A stretch of 33,462 bases of DNA, taken from Sedimenticola sp. (GTDB lineage Bacteria; Pseudomonadota; Gammaproteobacteria; Chromatiales; Chromatiaceae). The position numbers and the translations under genes are program-made. The notes beneath the pieces are model-generated. The model was not told where the DNA came from. It saw nothing but the letters and a program-made list of their open reading frames with translations, and did no database searches. Within the stretch, counting starts at the first letter, position 1; each line of letters opens with the position of its first letter. Positions 26,545 to 33,282 of this stretch are shown here, piece by piece. Where the stretch lies: contig JAPHTA010000087.1 of NCBI GenBank assembly GCA_026196475.1, positions 1 to 33,462 on the forward strand, written 5' to 3'.

Positions 26545-26883
26545 ATGAGTGAAAAACGAACTCAACCCAGAAAAATCTGTGATAACCGGATTGATATTCT
26601 CGACGCCGAGTCAAACCAGGTGGTTGGTAACCTGGTCAATATCTCGCTCAGCGGGTTCATGATGATTACCAACAAAGCCCTTCCCGAAAACTACGTATTC
26701 CAGTTCGTAATCGTGTTCTCACCGGGCAGCACCGACAGTACCAGCATCCGGGTTGGCGCCGAGAGCCTGTGGCTGCAGGAGATCGAGGGTTCCAGCCAGT
26801 GCTGGATCGGCTTTCACATCATTGACATATCTGAGCAGGACCAGGCGCGGATCGGGGAACTGATTGGTAACTGGAGGGAGTAG
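26545..26883 (+). CDS. PilZ-domain protein
   Basis: This 112-residue single-domain protein has the PilZ pattern: an N-terminal Arg-containing region (RTQPRKICDNRIDIL) and the NxSxxG motif as NISLSG within LVNISLSGFMM. A later strand WIGFHIIDIS is typical of the barrel end. The usual RxxxR pair is not cleanly present; the Arg residues are spaced R-x5-R, so c-di-GMP affinity is uncertain. It is co-directional with DUF1631, with AAGGA before its ATG, and converges on the lytic transglycosylase gene (12 bp between stops). Confidence 0.86.
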   Translation: MSEKRTQPRKICDNRIDILDAESNQVVGNLVNISLSGFMMITNKALPENYVFQFVIVFSPGSTDSTSIRVGAESLWLQEIEGSSQCWIGFHIIDISEQDQARIGELIGNWRE

Positions 26884-26895
26884 AACCGGGCAACA

Positions 26896-27558
26896 TCAAA
26901 GTGCGGCAAAACGACCGGAAGTGCGGTTCTCCCGATAGTAGTCGAGTACTCGCGTCACATAGGCCCGGGTCTCCGGGTAGGGCGGAATCCGGTTCCCGTA
27001 CTTCCTGACCGCATTTTCTCCGGCATTGTAGGCCGCCAGAGCCAGCCGCAGGTCCTGGTCAAACATGACCAGCAGGTCCCTCAGGTAGGCGGCACCTCCG
27101 GTCAGATTGGAACGCGGGTCCCAGCTGTCCCGAACCCCGTAACGCCTGGCGGTACCCGGCATCAACTGCATCAGTCCCTGGGCCCCGGTACGGGACAAGG
27201 CCCGTGGATCATAGGCTGACTCGGCCCTGATCACGGCATGCAGCAACTCAGGCCGCAACCGAACCTTCTGTGCAATCTCGTCGATAAGCGGCGTAAAACG
27301 GTTACGGTTTTTTTCGCTGGATGCGATATCGATACGTGACCTGGAAGCGCGCTTGCTGTCGTTTCCCGAGCGCCATAGCAGGCGATAACCGCTGCCCTTC
27401 ATCGGTCTGTCGGTAAAGTGCAACCGCCCCTGCCGATCCGTGTACTTGTAGATTTCGGCACTAACCGCGTTGCTGCCCAGCAGCATTACGAGGGTGGTTA
27501 TGACAATCCGTATAGCCAATCCGCGACCCCACTTCGATAACAATCCCGACCAACCCAT
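26896..27558 (-). CDS. Lytic murein transglycosylase (DUF4124 plus SLT domain)
   Basis: This secreted peptidoglycan-cleaving enzyme is about 220 residues from the ATG at 27558. The signal peptide is LAIRIVITTLVMLLGSNAVSA. A DUF4124 domain follows (EIYKYTDRQGRLHFTDRP), then the SLT domain with catalytic Glu in AVIRAESAYDP (E113), the motif GAQGLMQLMPGTARRYG and AALAYNAGENAVRKYG-like ending (ALAAYNAGENAVRKYG). The ORF extends to 27807, but the extra 83 codons are Arg-rich, have no homology I recognise and precede a good signal peptide, so I reject them. The upstream ribosome-binding site is weak, so the start is less certain than the function. Confidence 0.87.
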   Translation of the reverse strand: MGWSGLLSKWGRGLAIRIVITTLVMLLGSNAVSAEIYKYTDRQGRLHFTDRPMKGSGYRLLWRSGNDSKRASRSRIDIASSEKNRNRFTPLIDEIAQKVRLRPELLHAVIRAESAYDPRALSRTGAQGLMQLMPGTARRYGVRDSWDPRSNLTGGAAYLRDLLVMFDQDLRLALAAYNAGENAVRKYGNRIPPYPETRAYVTRVLDYYRENRTSGRFAAL

Positions 27559-27949
27559 GATAGCGCGGATACCCGGTTGGGGACAGGCCACCGCCCGAAA
27601 CGCCCCCCGGATGTCGCCCCGGTCCCGTTTTGGAGGTGCATGGCGCACACTTCTCGACAGGCGATGCAGGCCGCCATGCTCCTGCGCAGATTTTGTGAAC
27701 CCCGGCACAACCCGTCCTCCCTTTCTGCCCCTAACATCAGTGTTGAAGGTTGATGGCAACGGCCTCCCTCCCGCGAACGAACCCGGGCCGTTGTCATTAA
27801 TCCTCACCCGCCAATACCGGTCACTTCCTGAAGACCATCGGCCGCAACAAGAGCAACTTGAGCGGCCCGGGCCGATTCAGGTTTGCGGCGCTCTCATCTA
27901 TACTCTGGTTAACCTCTACATTCAGAACCAATACGAGCCGTCCTTGCCG
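27559..27949. other. Divergent intergenic region, 391 nt, between lytic transglycosylase and GNAT genes
   Basis: I see no convincing gene. Visible structure: a near-perfect 11-bp inverted repeat TGGCAACGGCC (27754-27764) / GGCCGTTGTCA (27786-27796) with one mismatch, and an exact 12-bp palindrome CGGCCCGGGCCG (27863-27874). A TATACT at 27899-27904 with TTCAGG 17 bp before it is a weak promoter candidate for the GNAT gene. Long open frames on both strands cross this region but lack family features. Confidence 0.5.
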
Positions 27950-28408
27950 ATGTCAGAACTGGAGTTTAACGTTTCCCAGGTGCAGTGGGCGCAGTACAGG
28001 CCGCAACTGCGGGAGATTCGGCGCCAGGTTTTTATCATGGAGCAGAATGTGCCCCGGGAGCTGGAGTGGGATGACAAGGATGAGACGGCACTGCACGTGA
28101 TCGCTGTCGATTCCGAGGGAAATGGTATCGGCACGGGGAGGATCAGCAACCAGGGGCAGATCGGAAGAATGGCCGTGCTTCGTGAATGGCGGAACCGTGG
28201 CGTGGGCGGCACAATGTTGAGGAAATTACTGTGGATGGCCAGTCAGGCAGAGCTTCCGACGCTGTACCTGAACGCACAACAGAGTGCCATCCCTTTCTAC
28301 CGGCGGCACGGTTTTGTCCCGGTAGGTGACACTTTCATCGAGGCCGGCATTCCCCATCAACGCATGCAGCTGAGGCCGAATTCCACAACCGCGGCCCCGT
28401 CAACCTGA
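27950..28408 (+). CDS. GNAT family N-acetyltransferase
   Basis: This acetyl-CoA-dependent transferase of about 152 residues starts at ATG 27950 (MSELEFNVSQVQW); the upstream ORF extension has no domain features. The acetyl-CoA loop is visible as RMAVLREWRNRGVGGTML (R-x-x-G-x-G type), followed by LYLNAQQSAIPFYRRHGF, a standard GNAT C-terminal motif, and FIEAGIPHQRM, as in ElaA/YjcF-like members. The acceptor is unknown. It is followed after 11 nt by a DUF7931-type gene, a pairing I recall from other gammaproteobacteria. Confidence 0.88.
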   Translation: MSELEFNVSQVQWAQYRPQLREIRRQVFIMEQNVPRELEWDDKDETALHVIAVDSEGNGIGTGRISNQGQIGRMAVLREWRNRGVGGTMLRKLLWMASQAELPTLYLNAQQSAIPFYRRHGFVPVGDTFIEAGIPHQRMQLRPNSTTAAPST

Positions 28409-28419
28409 ATGGAGCAGAC

Positions 28420-28932
28420 ATGCCAGCGATCGAACAACAGAGACTTGGGGAAAGCAGGGAACGCCTGATTCTGCATCAGCGCAGTGAATTCCGCCAGGCC
28501 ATCGAGCTGATGGCGCAACAGGCCAGCCGCAGTATCGATATCCTGACCTACGATCTGGACAAACCGGTCTACGATCAGGCCGGTTTTCTGGAAGCGGTCA
28601 AACAGCTGGCCCTGCGTACCCCGGGGCTCTCCATCCGGATTCTCCTGCAACAGAGCGAAAAGGTTCAGAAAGAGGGCCACCGTCTGATCGACCTGGCCAG
28701 GCGTGTGACCAGCAGGATAGAGATCAGGCGTCCACACGCGGACTATATCGACCACCCGGAAAACTTCATCGTAGTGGACCGGACAGGCTATGTCCGCCGC
28801 TCCCAGCCGGATCGCTACGAAGGCGAGGCGAACTTCTGTCACCCCCTCGAATCGAAACTGCTGAGCGAGTTTTTTACCGAGGTCTGGGACAAGAGCGAAG
28901 TGGAAAGCACCCTGCGAAGGCTCTACCTGTGA
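28420..28932 (+). CDS. DUF7931-like protein with PLD-type fold, degenerate HKD
   Basis: This 170-residue cytoplasmic protein reads like a single phospholipase-D-like domain: ASRSIDILTYDLDKPVYD (first strand), LSIRILLQQSEKV (second strand) and HPENFIVVDRTGYVRR at the place where PLD enzymes have HxKxxxxD. The Lys of HKD is replaced by Glu and the Asp is one residue late, so catalysis by the PLD mechanism is unlikely. I assign it to the DUF7931 type from memory of its companionship with GNAT proteins; this needs a profile search. Its stop overlaps the next gene's GTG start (GTGA). Confidence 0.65.
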   Translation: MPAIEQQRLGESRERLILHQRSEFRQAIELMAQQASRSIDILTYDLDKPVYDQAGFLEAVKQLALRTPGLSIRILLQQSEKVQKEGHRLIDLARRVTSRIEIRRPHADYIDHPENFIVVDRTGYVRRSQPDRYEGEANFCHPLESKLLSEFFTEVWDKSEVESTLRRLYL

Positions 28933-29771
28933 CCGGTGAGAGAAAATTGAAAAGACTGTTCCTGATACTTGCCGTGTTGCTGTGCACACCCGCTCAGCTG
29001 CTTGCCGACTATCCACTGGAAATCATTGAACTGAAGAGTCGGCAGGTATCCGAAATGATCCCCCTTCTGCGGCCGTTCGTGGACGCGGATGGCTCGATTG
29101 CGGGCATGAACAATCAACTGATCATTCGCACCTCGCCAGAGAACCTGCGGGAGATACAGAAGATCCTGCAGCGACTCGACCAGCCACCGCGGCACCTGAT
29201 GATTTCCGTGAGGCAGGTGAGCGCAGCCAGTGTATCCCGCGATCGATCACAGGCCGACATCAATGCCATGATCGGTAACGGCAAGGTGATCGTGGGACGA
29301 CAGGGCACCCACCCGGGCGTGCGTTACAGACTCAAGGAGTCTTCCACCCGCAGCGACCGGGATATTACCCATCGCCTGCGGGTGACCGAGGGTTACCCGG
29401 CGTTTATCACCACCGGGCAGGCAATTCCGGTACCCGAGCAGACCACGGTTATCGATGGCCGTACCGTCTACCAGCAGCGAACGACCCGCTATCGCCAGGT
29501 CAGCAGCGGCTTCTACGTCACCCCCCGGCTCAACGGCGACCGGGTGATGCTGGATATTGGCCCCCGATTGGAGCGCCCCAGCGGGGAGCAGGACGTCTTT
29601 ACTAACCAGCAGGCCCACACCCGGCTCTCCGGGCCACTCGGTGAATGGATCACCATTGGCGGGGTTTCCCAACAGGCAGGGTCCAGTCAAGACGGGGTGT
29701 TGAATCACGCGAGAACAGCGAATGGAGACGACCGGCTGATCCAGGTACTGGTGCAGGAACTGACACAATAA
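28929..29771 (+). CDS. Small secretin-like periplasmic protein
   Basis: This 280-residue secreted protein has a signal peptide (KRLFLILAVLLCTPAQLLA). It then has a secretin N1-type domain (YPLEIIELKSRQVSEMIPLL...NNQLIIRTSPENLREIQKIL) with the LDxPPRHLMI exit strand as LDQPPRHLMISVRQV. The remaining 170 residues carry strands like the secretin beta domain (VTEGYPAFITTGQAIPVPE, SSGFYVTPRLNGDRVMLDIG and GPLGEWITIGGVSQQ). It is about half the size of a real secretin and lacks its N0 domain and the usual VxSxPxxxTxNN block. The start is GTG 28929, overlapping the previous stop. No pore should form alone; its role is unknown. Confidence 0.75.
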   Translation: MTGERKLKRLFLILAVLLCTPAQLLADYPLEIIELKSRQVSEMIPLLRPFVDADGSIAGMNNQLIIRTSPENLREIQKILQRLDQPPRHLMISVRQVSAASVSRDRSQADINAMIGNGKVIVGRQGTHPGVRYRLKESSTRSDRDITHRLRVTEGYPAFITTGQAIPVPEQTTVIDGRTVYQQRTTRYRQVSSGFYVTPRLNGDRVMLDIGPRLERPSGEQDVFTNQQAHTRLSGPLGEWITIGGVSQQAGSSQDGVLNHARTANGDDRLIQVLVQELTQ

Positions 29772-29792
29772 TTGACATTCAATCCGCTGACA

Positions 29793-29813
29793 TGAATCAG
29801 GTATTCTGATTCA
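29793..29813 (+). promoter_or_regulatory. Inverted repeat upstream of the MscS-family gene
   Basis: TGAATCAG-GTATT-CTGATTCA is an exact 8-bp inverted repeat with a 5-nt spacer between the secretin-like gene and the channel gene. TATTCT inside it could be a -10 element (TTCAAT 18 bp upstream as a poor -35). It could be an operator or a weak stem-loop; no T-run follows. Confidence 0.4.
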
Positions 29814-29852
29814 CTGGACGCCTTGATCAAAAATAAACAACAGGAGCTGGAA

Positions 29853-30671
29853 ATGCCTGAATTAACGGACCTCAACGCACTTATTTCGAACTTTGCCATT
29901 CCCTGGGGTATCAATATCTTACTGGCCCTGGCCACCTTTATCGTAGGCCGCTGGGTTGCCAGTATTCTGCTCAAGGTGGTTAAGAAGCTCCTCAACAAGA
30001 GTAAGATGGATCAGATCCTGGTCAATTTCATCACCGCCATCATCAACGCCGCCCTGCTGCTCTTCATCGTCATCGCAGCCATGGATCAACTGGGTGTCGA
30101 TACGACCTCCCTGATCGCCCTGCTCGGTGCCGCCGGCCTCGCTGTCGGCCTGGCGATGCAGAACTCGCTGCAAAACTTTGCCGCCGGTGTGATGCTGATC
30201 GTGTTCCGCCCCTTCAAGGCGGGAGACTACGTGGAGGCGGGCGGCACATCAGGAACCGTCGAGAACATCAGCATCTTCAGCACCATCATGCGGACCCCGG
30301 ACAACCGTGAAGTGATCGTTCCAAACGGCTCCATCTACAACGGCACCATCACCAACTATTCGGCACGGGAGACCCGGCGTGTGGATATGGTTTTCGGTAT
30401 TGGCTATGGAGATGACATCCGCAAGGCGAAACAGATCCTGACCGATATCCTGGAGGCAGACGAGCGGATACTTGCGGACCCGGAACCACTCATTGCCGTG
30501 GGTGAACTGGCCAACAGCAGCGTCAATTTTAATGTCCGCCCGTGGGTCAAGAGTGCGGATTACTGGGCTGTCAAATTCGACCTGACCGAGAGAATCAAGC
30601 TCGCCTTTGATGAAAACGGCATCTCCATCCCCTTCCCGCAGATGGACGTGCACCTCAACAAGAGTGAATAG
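29853..30671 (+). CDS. MscS-family mechanosensitive ion channel
   Basis: This small-conductance mechanosensitive channel of 272 residues is close to E. coli MscS in size and opens under membrane tension to release solutes. Three membrane helices are visible (INILLALATFIVGRWVASIL, FITAIINAALLLFIVIAAM and TTSLIALLGAAGLAVGLAM). The Gly/Ala-rich pore helix continues as QNSLQNFAAGVMLIVFRPFKAGD, followed by the beta domain with VIVPNGSIYNGTITNYS. The ATG at 29853 is preferred over the ORF's TTG because AGGAG lies 6 nt before it. It ends just before a strong hairpin. Confidence 0.94.
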   Translation: MPELTDLNALISNFAIPWGINILLALATFIVGRWVASILLKVVKKLLNKSKMDQILVNFITAIINAALLLFIVIAAMDQLGVDTTSLIALLGAAGLAVGLAMQNSLQNFAAGVMLIVFRPFKAGDYVEAGGTSGTVENISIFSTIMRTPDNREVIVPNGSIYNGTITNYSARETRRVDMVFGIGYGDDIRKAKQILTDILEADERILADPEPLIAVGELANSSVNFNVRPWVKSADYWAVKFDLTERIKLAFDENGISIPFPQMDVHLNKSE

Positions 30672-30676
30672 CCTTT

Positions 30677-30702
30677 CTGCCCACCCCGCAGGGGGTGGGC
30701 AG
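30677..30702 (+). terminator. Strong stem-loop after the MscS-family gene
   Basis: CTGCCCACCCC (30677-30687) pairs exactly with GGGGTGGGCAG (30692-30702) over an 11-bp stem with a 4-nt loop, starting 5 nt after the stop codon. No T-run follows, so it may end transcription with help or protect the 3' end. Confidence 0.55.
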
Positions 30703-30815
30703 CACTGCCGGCCAGCCGTAACCGCAGACAGATAGAAAAAACGCACCCGACCTGGCCCCTTTAGCGCCTCCCTTTGGACAAATCATTACCCCGGTATCCA
30801 TTTAAATTTTTTTGG

Positions 30816-30843
30816 TTGCATATAATTTATTATATATTATAAT
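30816..30843 (+). promoter_or_regulatory. AT-rich candidate promoter of the thioredoxin-fold gene
   Basis: The stretch from about 30800 to 30865 is almost purely A/T, unlike the GC-rich surroundings. It contains TATAAT twice (30821-30826 and 30838-30843); TTGCAT-N16-TATAAT is one possible pairing, although the -35 match is poor. TSS would be about 30850, giving a leader of roughly 28 nt before the GTG start. Confidence 0.45.
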
Positions 30844-30877
30844 TTCATAATATTTTGATTTTCAGGTTATCTCCATT

Positions 30878-31372
30878 GTGAAGCTGTTCGCACATACCCT
30901 GCTGCTGCTCCTTTCAACGCTCCCCGCACTCTCCACCGCCGCCCCGGCATTGGTACAGGACTGGTCCATGGAGGCGTCTCAGGCGCAGAGAAAGCACCAG
31001 CCCATAATGCTTCTGTTCACATCCCGGGACTGCCATTATTGCGACCGGCTTGAGCAGGAGGTTCTCCTGCCGTTGCGTAACGAAGGTACACTCCCTGCCC
31101 GTGTACACCTGCGTCAGTTCAACATTGACCGGGGTGGCAAACTGGTCGATTTTGACGGAGAAAAGATCCGTGCCAGGCTGTTTCTCAGTCGCTACCATGT
31201 ATACGCCACCCCGACCGTCGTCCTGCTCGACCACCAGGGCCGGCCTCTTGCCGAGCCAATCGTCGGCTACAACGGCGTGGCGCGCTACCTGCCGATTCTG
31301 CAACAGGCGATAGACCGAGCCACGGCCTACCCTCACCTTGAGGCCAGTGTCCGGCCACCCGCACACCGATAA
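30878..31372 (+). CDS. Secreted thioredoxin-fold protein (SoxW/DsbD-like)
   Basis: This 164-residue periplasmic protein has a signal peptide (MKLFAHTLLLLLSTLPALSTAA). A thioredoxin fold follows with the redox pair in FTSRDCHYCDRLEQ (C52, C55) and the cis-Pro loop YATPTVVLLD. The CHYC pair and the context resemble SoxW-like or thioredoxin_7-type reductants that keep periplasmic thiols reduced. Start codon GTG at 30878 with only a weak AGG upstream. It has its own AT-rich promoter region and probably forms a single-gene unit. A sulfur-oxidation role is possible but no sox genes lie nearby. Confidence 0.82.
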   Translation: MKLFAHTLLLLLSTLPALSTAAPALVQDWSMEASQAQRKHQPIMLLFTSRDCHYCDRLEQEVLLPLRNEGTLPARVHLRQFNIDRGGKLVDFDGEKIRARLFLSRYHVYATPTVVLLDHQGRPLAEPIVGYNGVARYLPILQQAIDRATAYPHLEASVRPPAHR

Positions 31373-31468
31373 GCTTTTCGTCGCGGACAATCAGGACACC
31401 TCCGCTGCCTTCAAACCGCCTACTGTTTGGAATAGAATAGCGGCCTAGTCATACAGCAGGTTGAGACC

Positions 31469-31840
31469 ATGAAATTGCACCCCAAATACCTCCCGTTCGT
31501 CGTTCTCCTGGCGCTCTTTTCCATCCCCCTTTACGCCGATCTGGATGCCGGCCTTAAGGCTTACGAACAGGGCGATCACGCCCTGGCGTTCAAGCACTAC
31601 CGGGAGGCAGCGGAAAACGGCAATCCGGATGCCTTTGGCAAGCTGGCCGGGATGTACCTGTACGGACTTGGTACCGAAACGGATTACAGCAATGCCTACG
31701 TCTGGTTCGGTCTGGCGGAGTACAGCGGCGACAAGTTTGCGGAAAAATTCAAGCGGACAGCCGCCTCCGTAATGACCCTCGAGCAGGTCAGGCAGGCGGA
31801 AGAAATTCTGGCGGAGAAGAAGGCCCGCCTGGAAGAGTAG
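31469..31840 (+). CDS. Secreted Sel1-repeat protein
   Basis: This 123-residue exported protein has a signal peptide (PFVVLLALFSIPLYA) and about two Sel1/TPR-like units (GLKAYEQGDHALAFKHYREA and GNPDAFGKLAGMYLYGLG...YSNAYVWFGLAEYSG). Such short Sel1 proteins act as protein-interaction modules in the envelope; the partner is unknown. The C-terminal QVRQAEEILAEKKARLEE is helical and charged. A well-formed terminator follows the stop. Confidence 0.82.
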   Translation: MKLHPKYLPFVVLLALFSIPLYADLDAGLKAYEQGDHALAFKHYREAAENGNPDAFGKLAGMYLYGLGTETDYSNAYVWFGLAEYSGDKFAEKFKRTAASVMTLEQVRQAEEILAEKKARLEE

Positions 31841-31865
31841 TCTCCCCGGCGGGCGGGGATTACGG

Positions 31866-31897
31866 AAGGGGGCGGTTTTGACCGCCCCTTTCCTTTT
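31866..31897. terminator. Probable bidirectional intrinsic terminator
   Basis: AAGGGGGCGGT (31866-31876) pairs with ACCGCCCCTTT (31881-31891) with one G-U pair and a TTTG loop, and a T-rich tail TCCTTTTCC follows on the plus strand. It lies between the convergent Sel1 and metY genes and could serve both, with the plus direction better supported. Confidence 0.75.
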
Positions 31898-31900
31898 CCA

Positions 31901-33175
31901 CTAACCGGCCGCGTTCAGTGCCTGGTCAAGATCGGCAATAATATCATCGACATGTTCGATTCCGATCGAGAGCCGAACCAGATCCTCGCTCACTCCCGCC
32001 CTGGCCAGTTCCTCCGGGTTGAGCTGGCGATGAGTGGTAGTGGCGGGGTGACAGGCCAGGGTTTTGGCATCACCAATATTCACCAGCCGCACCGCAAGCT
32101 GGAGTGCGTCGATAAACCGGGCACCCGCCTCCTTTCCACCCTTGATACCGAACGACATGATACTGGAGGCCCTGCCGCCCATGTACTTGTCGACCAGCGG
32201 CTTGTCCGGGCTGTCATCCAGACCGGCAAAGCGGACCCACTCCACCTTCGGGTGTGACTGAAGGTAGGTAGCAACTTTCAGAGCATTCTCGCAGTGTCGA
32301 TCCATTCTTACCGGCAATGTCTCCAGCCCCTGCAGTACCAGGAAGCTGTTGAACGGGGAGATCGCGGCGCCCATGTTCCTCAGCGGCACAACCCGCGCAC
32401 GACCGATGAATGCGGCTGGACCCAGGGCTTCGGTGTAGACCACGCCGTGGTAGGAGACATCCGGCTCATTGAGACGACGGAAGCGCTCCGCGTGCTCGGC
32501 CCAGGGGAACTTGCCCGAATCCACGATTATGCCGCCAATAGTAGTTCCGTGCCCTCCCATGTACTTGGTCAGGGCATGCACCACGATATCGGCACCGTGT
32601 TCAAACGGACGGCAGAGATAGGGCGAAGGAACCGTGTTGTCCACTACCAGCGGTACGCCGTGGCTGTGGGCCATATCCGCCATGGCAGCAAGATCAACGA
32701 CATTTCCCGCCGGGTTACCGATCGACTCGCAGAAGACCACCTTGGTCCGTTCGTCCACCAGATCACCCATGCCCTGCACGTCCTTTGGATCGGCAAAACG
32801 CGCCTCGATACCAAGTTGCGGCAGCGTATGCGCAAACAGGTTGTAGGTTCCGCCGTACAGGGTCGTGGTGGTGACGATATTGTCACCCGCCTCGCACAGT
32901 GTGAAGATGGTATTGGTGATCGCCGCCATGCCGGATGCGAGTGCCAGGGCACCCACACCCCCCTCCATCGCCGCCACCCGCTTCTCCAGTACATCGGTGG
33001 TGGGATTCATGATGCGGGTATAGATATTACCCTCCACCTTGAGATCGAACAGGTCCGCCCCGTGCTGGGTATCGTCAAAGGCATAGGACGTGGTCTGGTA
33101 AATGGGAACGGCTACCGCCTTGGTTGTGGGGTCCGGCTCGAAGCCGCCGTGTATCGCCACTGTTTCGATCTTCAT
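31901..33175 (-). CDS. metY: O-acetylhomoserine sulfhydrylase (aminocarboxypropyltransferase)
   Basis: This PLP enzyme makes homocysteine from O-acetylhomoserine and sulfide, the direct-sulfhydrylation route to methionine. The 424-residue length and the opening TVAIHGGFEPDPTTKAVAVPIYQTTSY fit MetY. The PLP lysine is in HALTKYMGGHGTT (K204), with LYGGTYNLF and SGMAAITNTI around the cofactor pocket. I chose ATG at 33175, with GAGGAG 7 nt upstream, over the ORF's TTG at 33178. It is a single-gene unit with a dyad and promoter-like hexamers upstream. Confidence 0.95.
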   Translation of the reverse strand: MKIETVAIHGGFEPDPTTKAVAVPIYQTTSYAFDDTQHGADLFDLKVEGNIYTRIMNPTTDVLEKRVAAMEGGVGALALASGMAAITNTIFTLCEAGDNIVTTTTLYGGTYNLFAHTLPQLGIEARFADPKDVQGMGDLVDERTKVVFCESIGNPAGNVVDLAAMADMAHSHGVPLVVDNTVPSPYLCRPFEHGADIVVHALTKYMGGHGTTIGGIIVDSGKFPWAEHAERFRRLNEPDVSYHGVVYTEALGPAAFIGRARVVPLRNMGAAISPFNSFLVLQGLETLPVRMDRHCENALKVATYLQSHPKVEWVRFAGLDDSPDKPLVDKYMGGRASSIMSFGIKGGKEAGARFIDALQLAVRLVNIGDAKTLACHPATTTHRQLNPEELARAGVSEDLVRLSIGIEHVDDIIADLDQALNAAG

Positions 33176-33228
33176 CAATAAACTCCTCTGGTTGTTTTTC
33201 CGGTTTCGCGGGGAAACCGTCGTTGCGC

Positions 33229-33258
33229 ATATTACTGGCTGCAGTCTGGCCGTGTCGA
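33229..33258 (-). promoter_or_regulatory. Candidate metY promoter
   Basis: On the minus strand TCGACA (33258-33253, five of six matches to TTGACA) is separated by 18 bp from TAATAT (33234-33229, four of six matches to TATAAT). A transcript would begin near 33222, leaving a leader of about 45 nt before the metY ATG. Confidence 0.5.
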
Positions 33259-33282
33259 ATAACTGAAAGTTGGTTCAGTTAT
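33259..33282. promoter_or_regulatory. 24-bp dyad abutting the metY -35 element
   Basis: ATAACTGAA (33259-33267) and TTCAGTTAT (33274-33282) form an exact 9-bp inverted repeat with a 6-nt spacer, immediately upstream of the candidate -35 hexamer. This is a typical activator position. The inner TGAA/TTCA half-sites resemble MetR sites, but the spacer is 6 rather than 5, so the regulator is uncertain. Confidence 0.5.

Noticed and set aside
27559-27807. N-terminal extension of the lytic transglycosylase to 27807
   Set aside because: The extra 83 codons are Arg-rich without homology I recognise and would bury the signal peptide.
27470-27949. N-terminal extension of the GNAT ORF to 27470
   Set aside because: It overlaps the transglycosylase coding region and lacks GNAT features; the ATG at 27950 starts the normal fold.
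28357-29016. 219-codon minus-strand ORF opposite the DUF7931-like gene
   Set aside because: It is an antisense shadow of the plus-strand gene, which has better start context and operon spacing.
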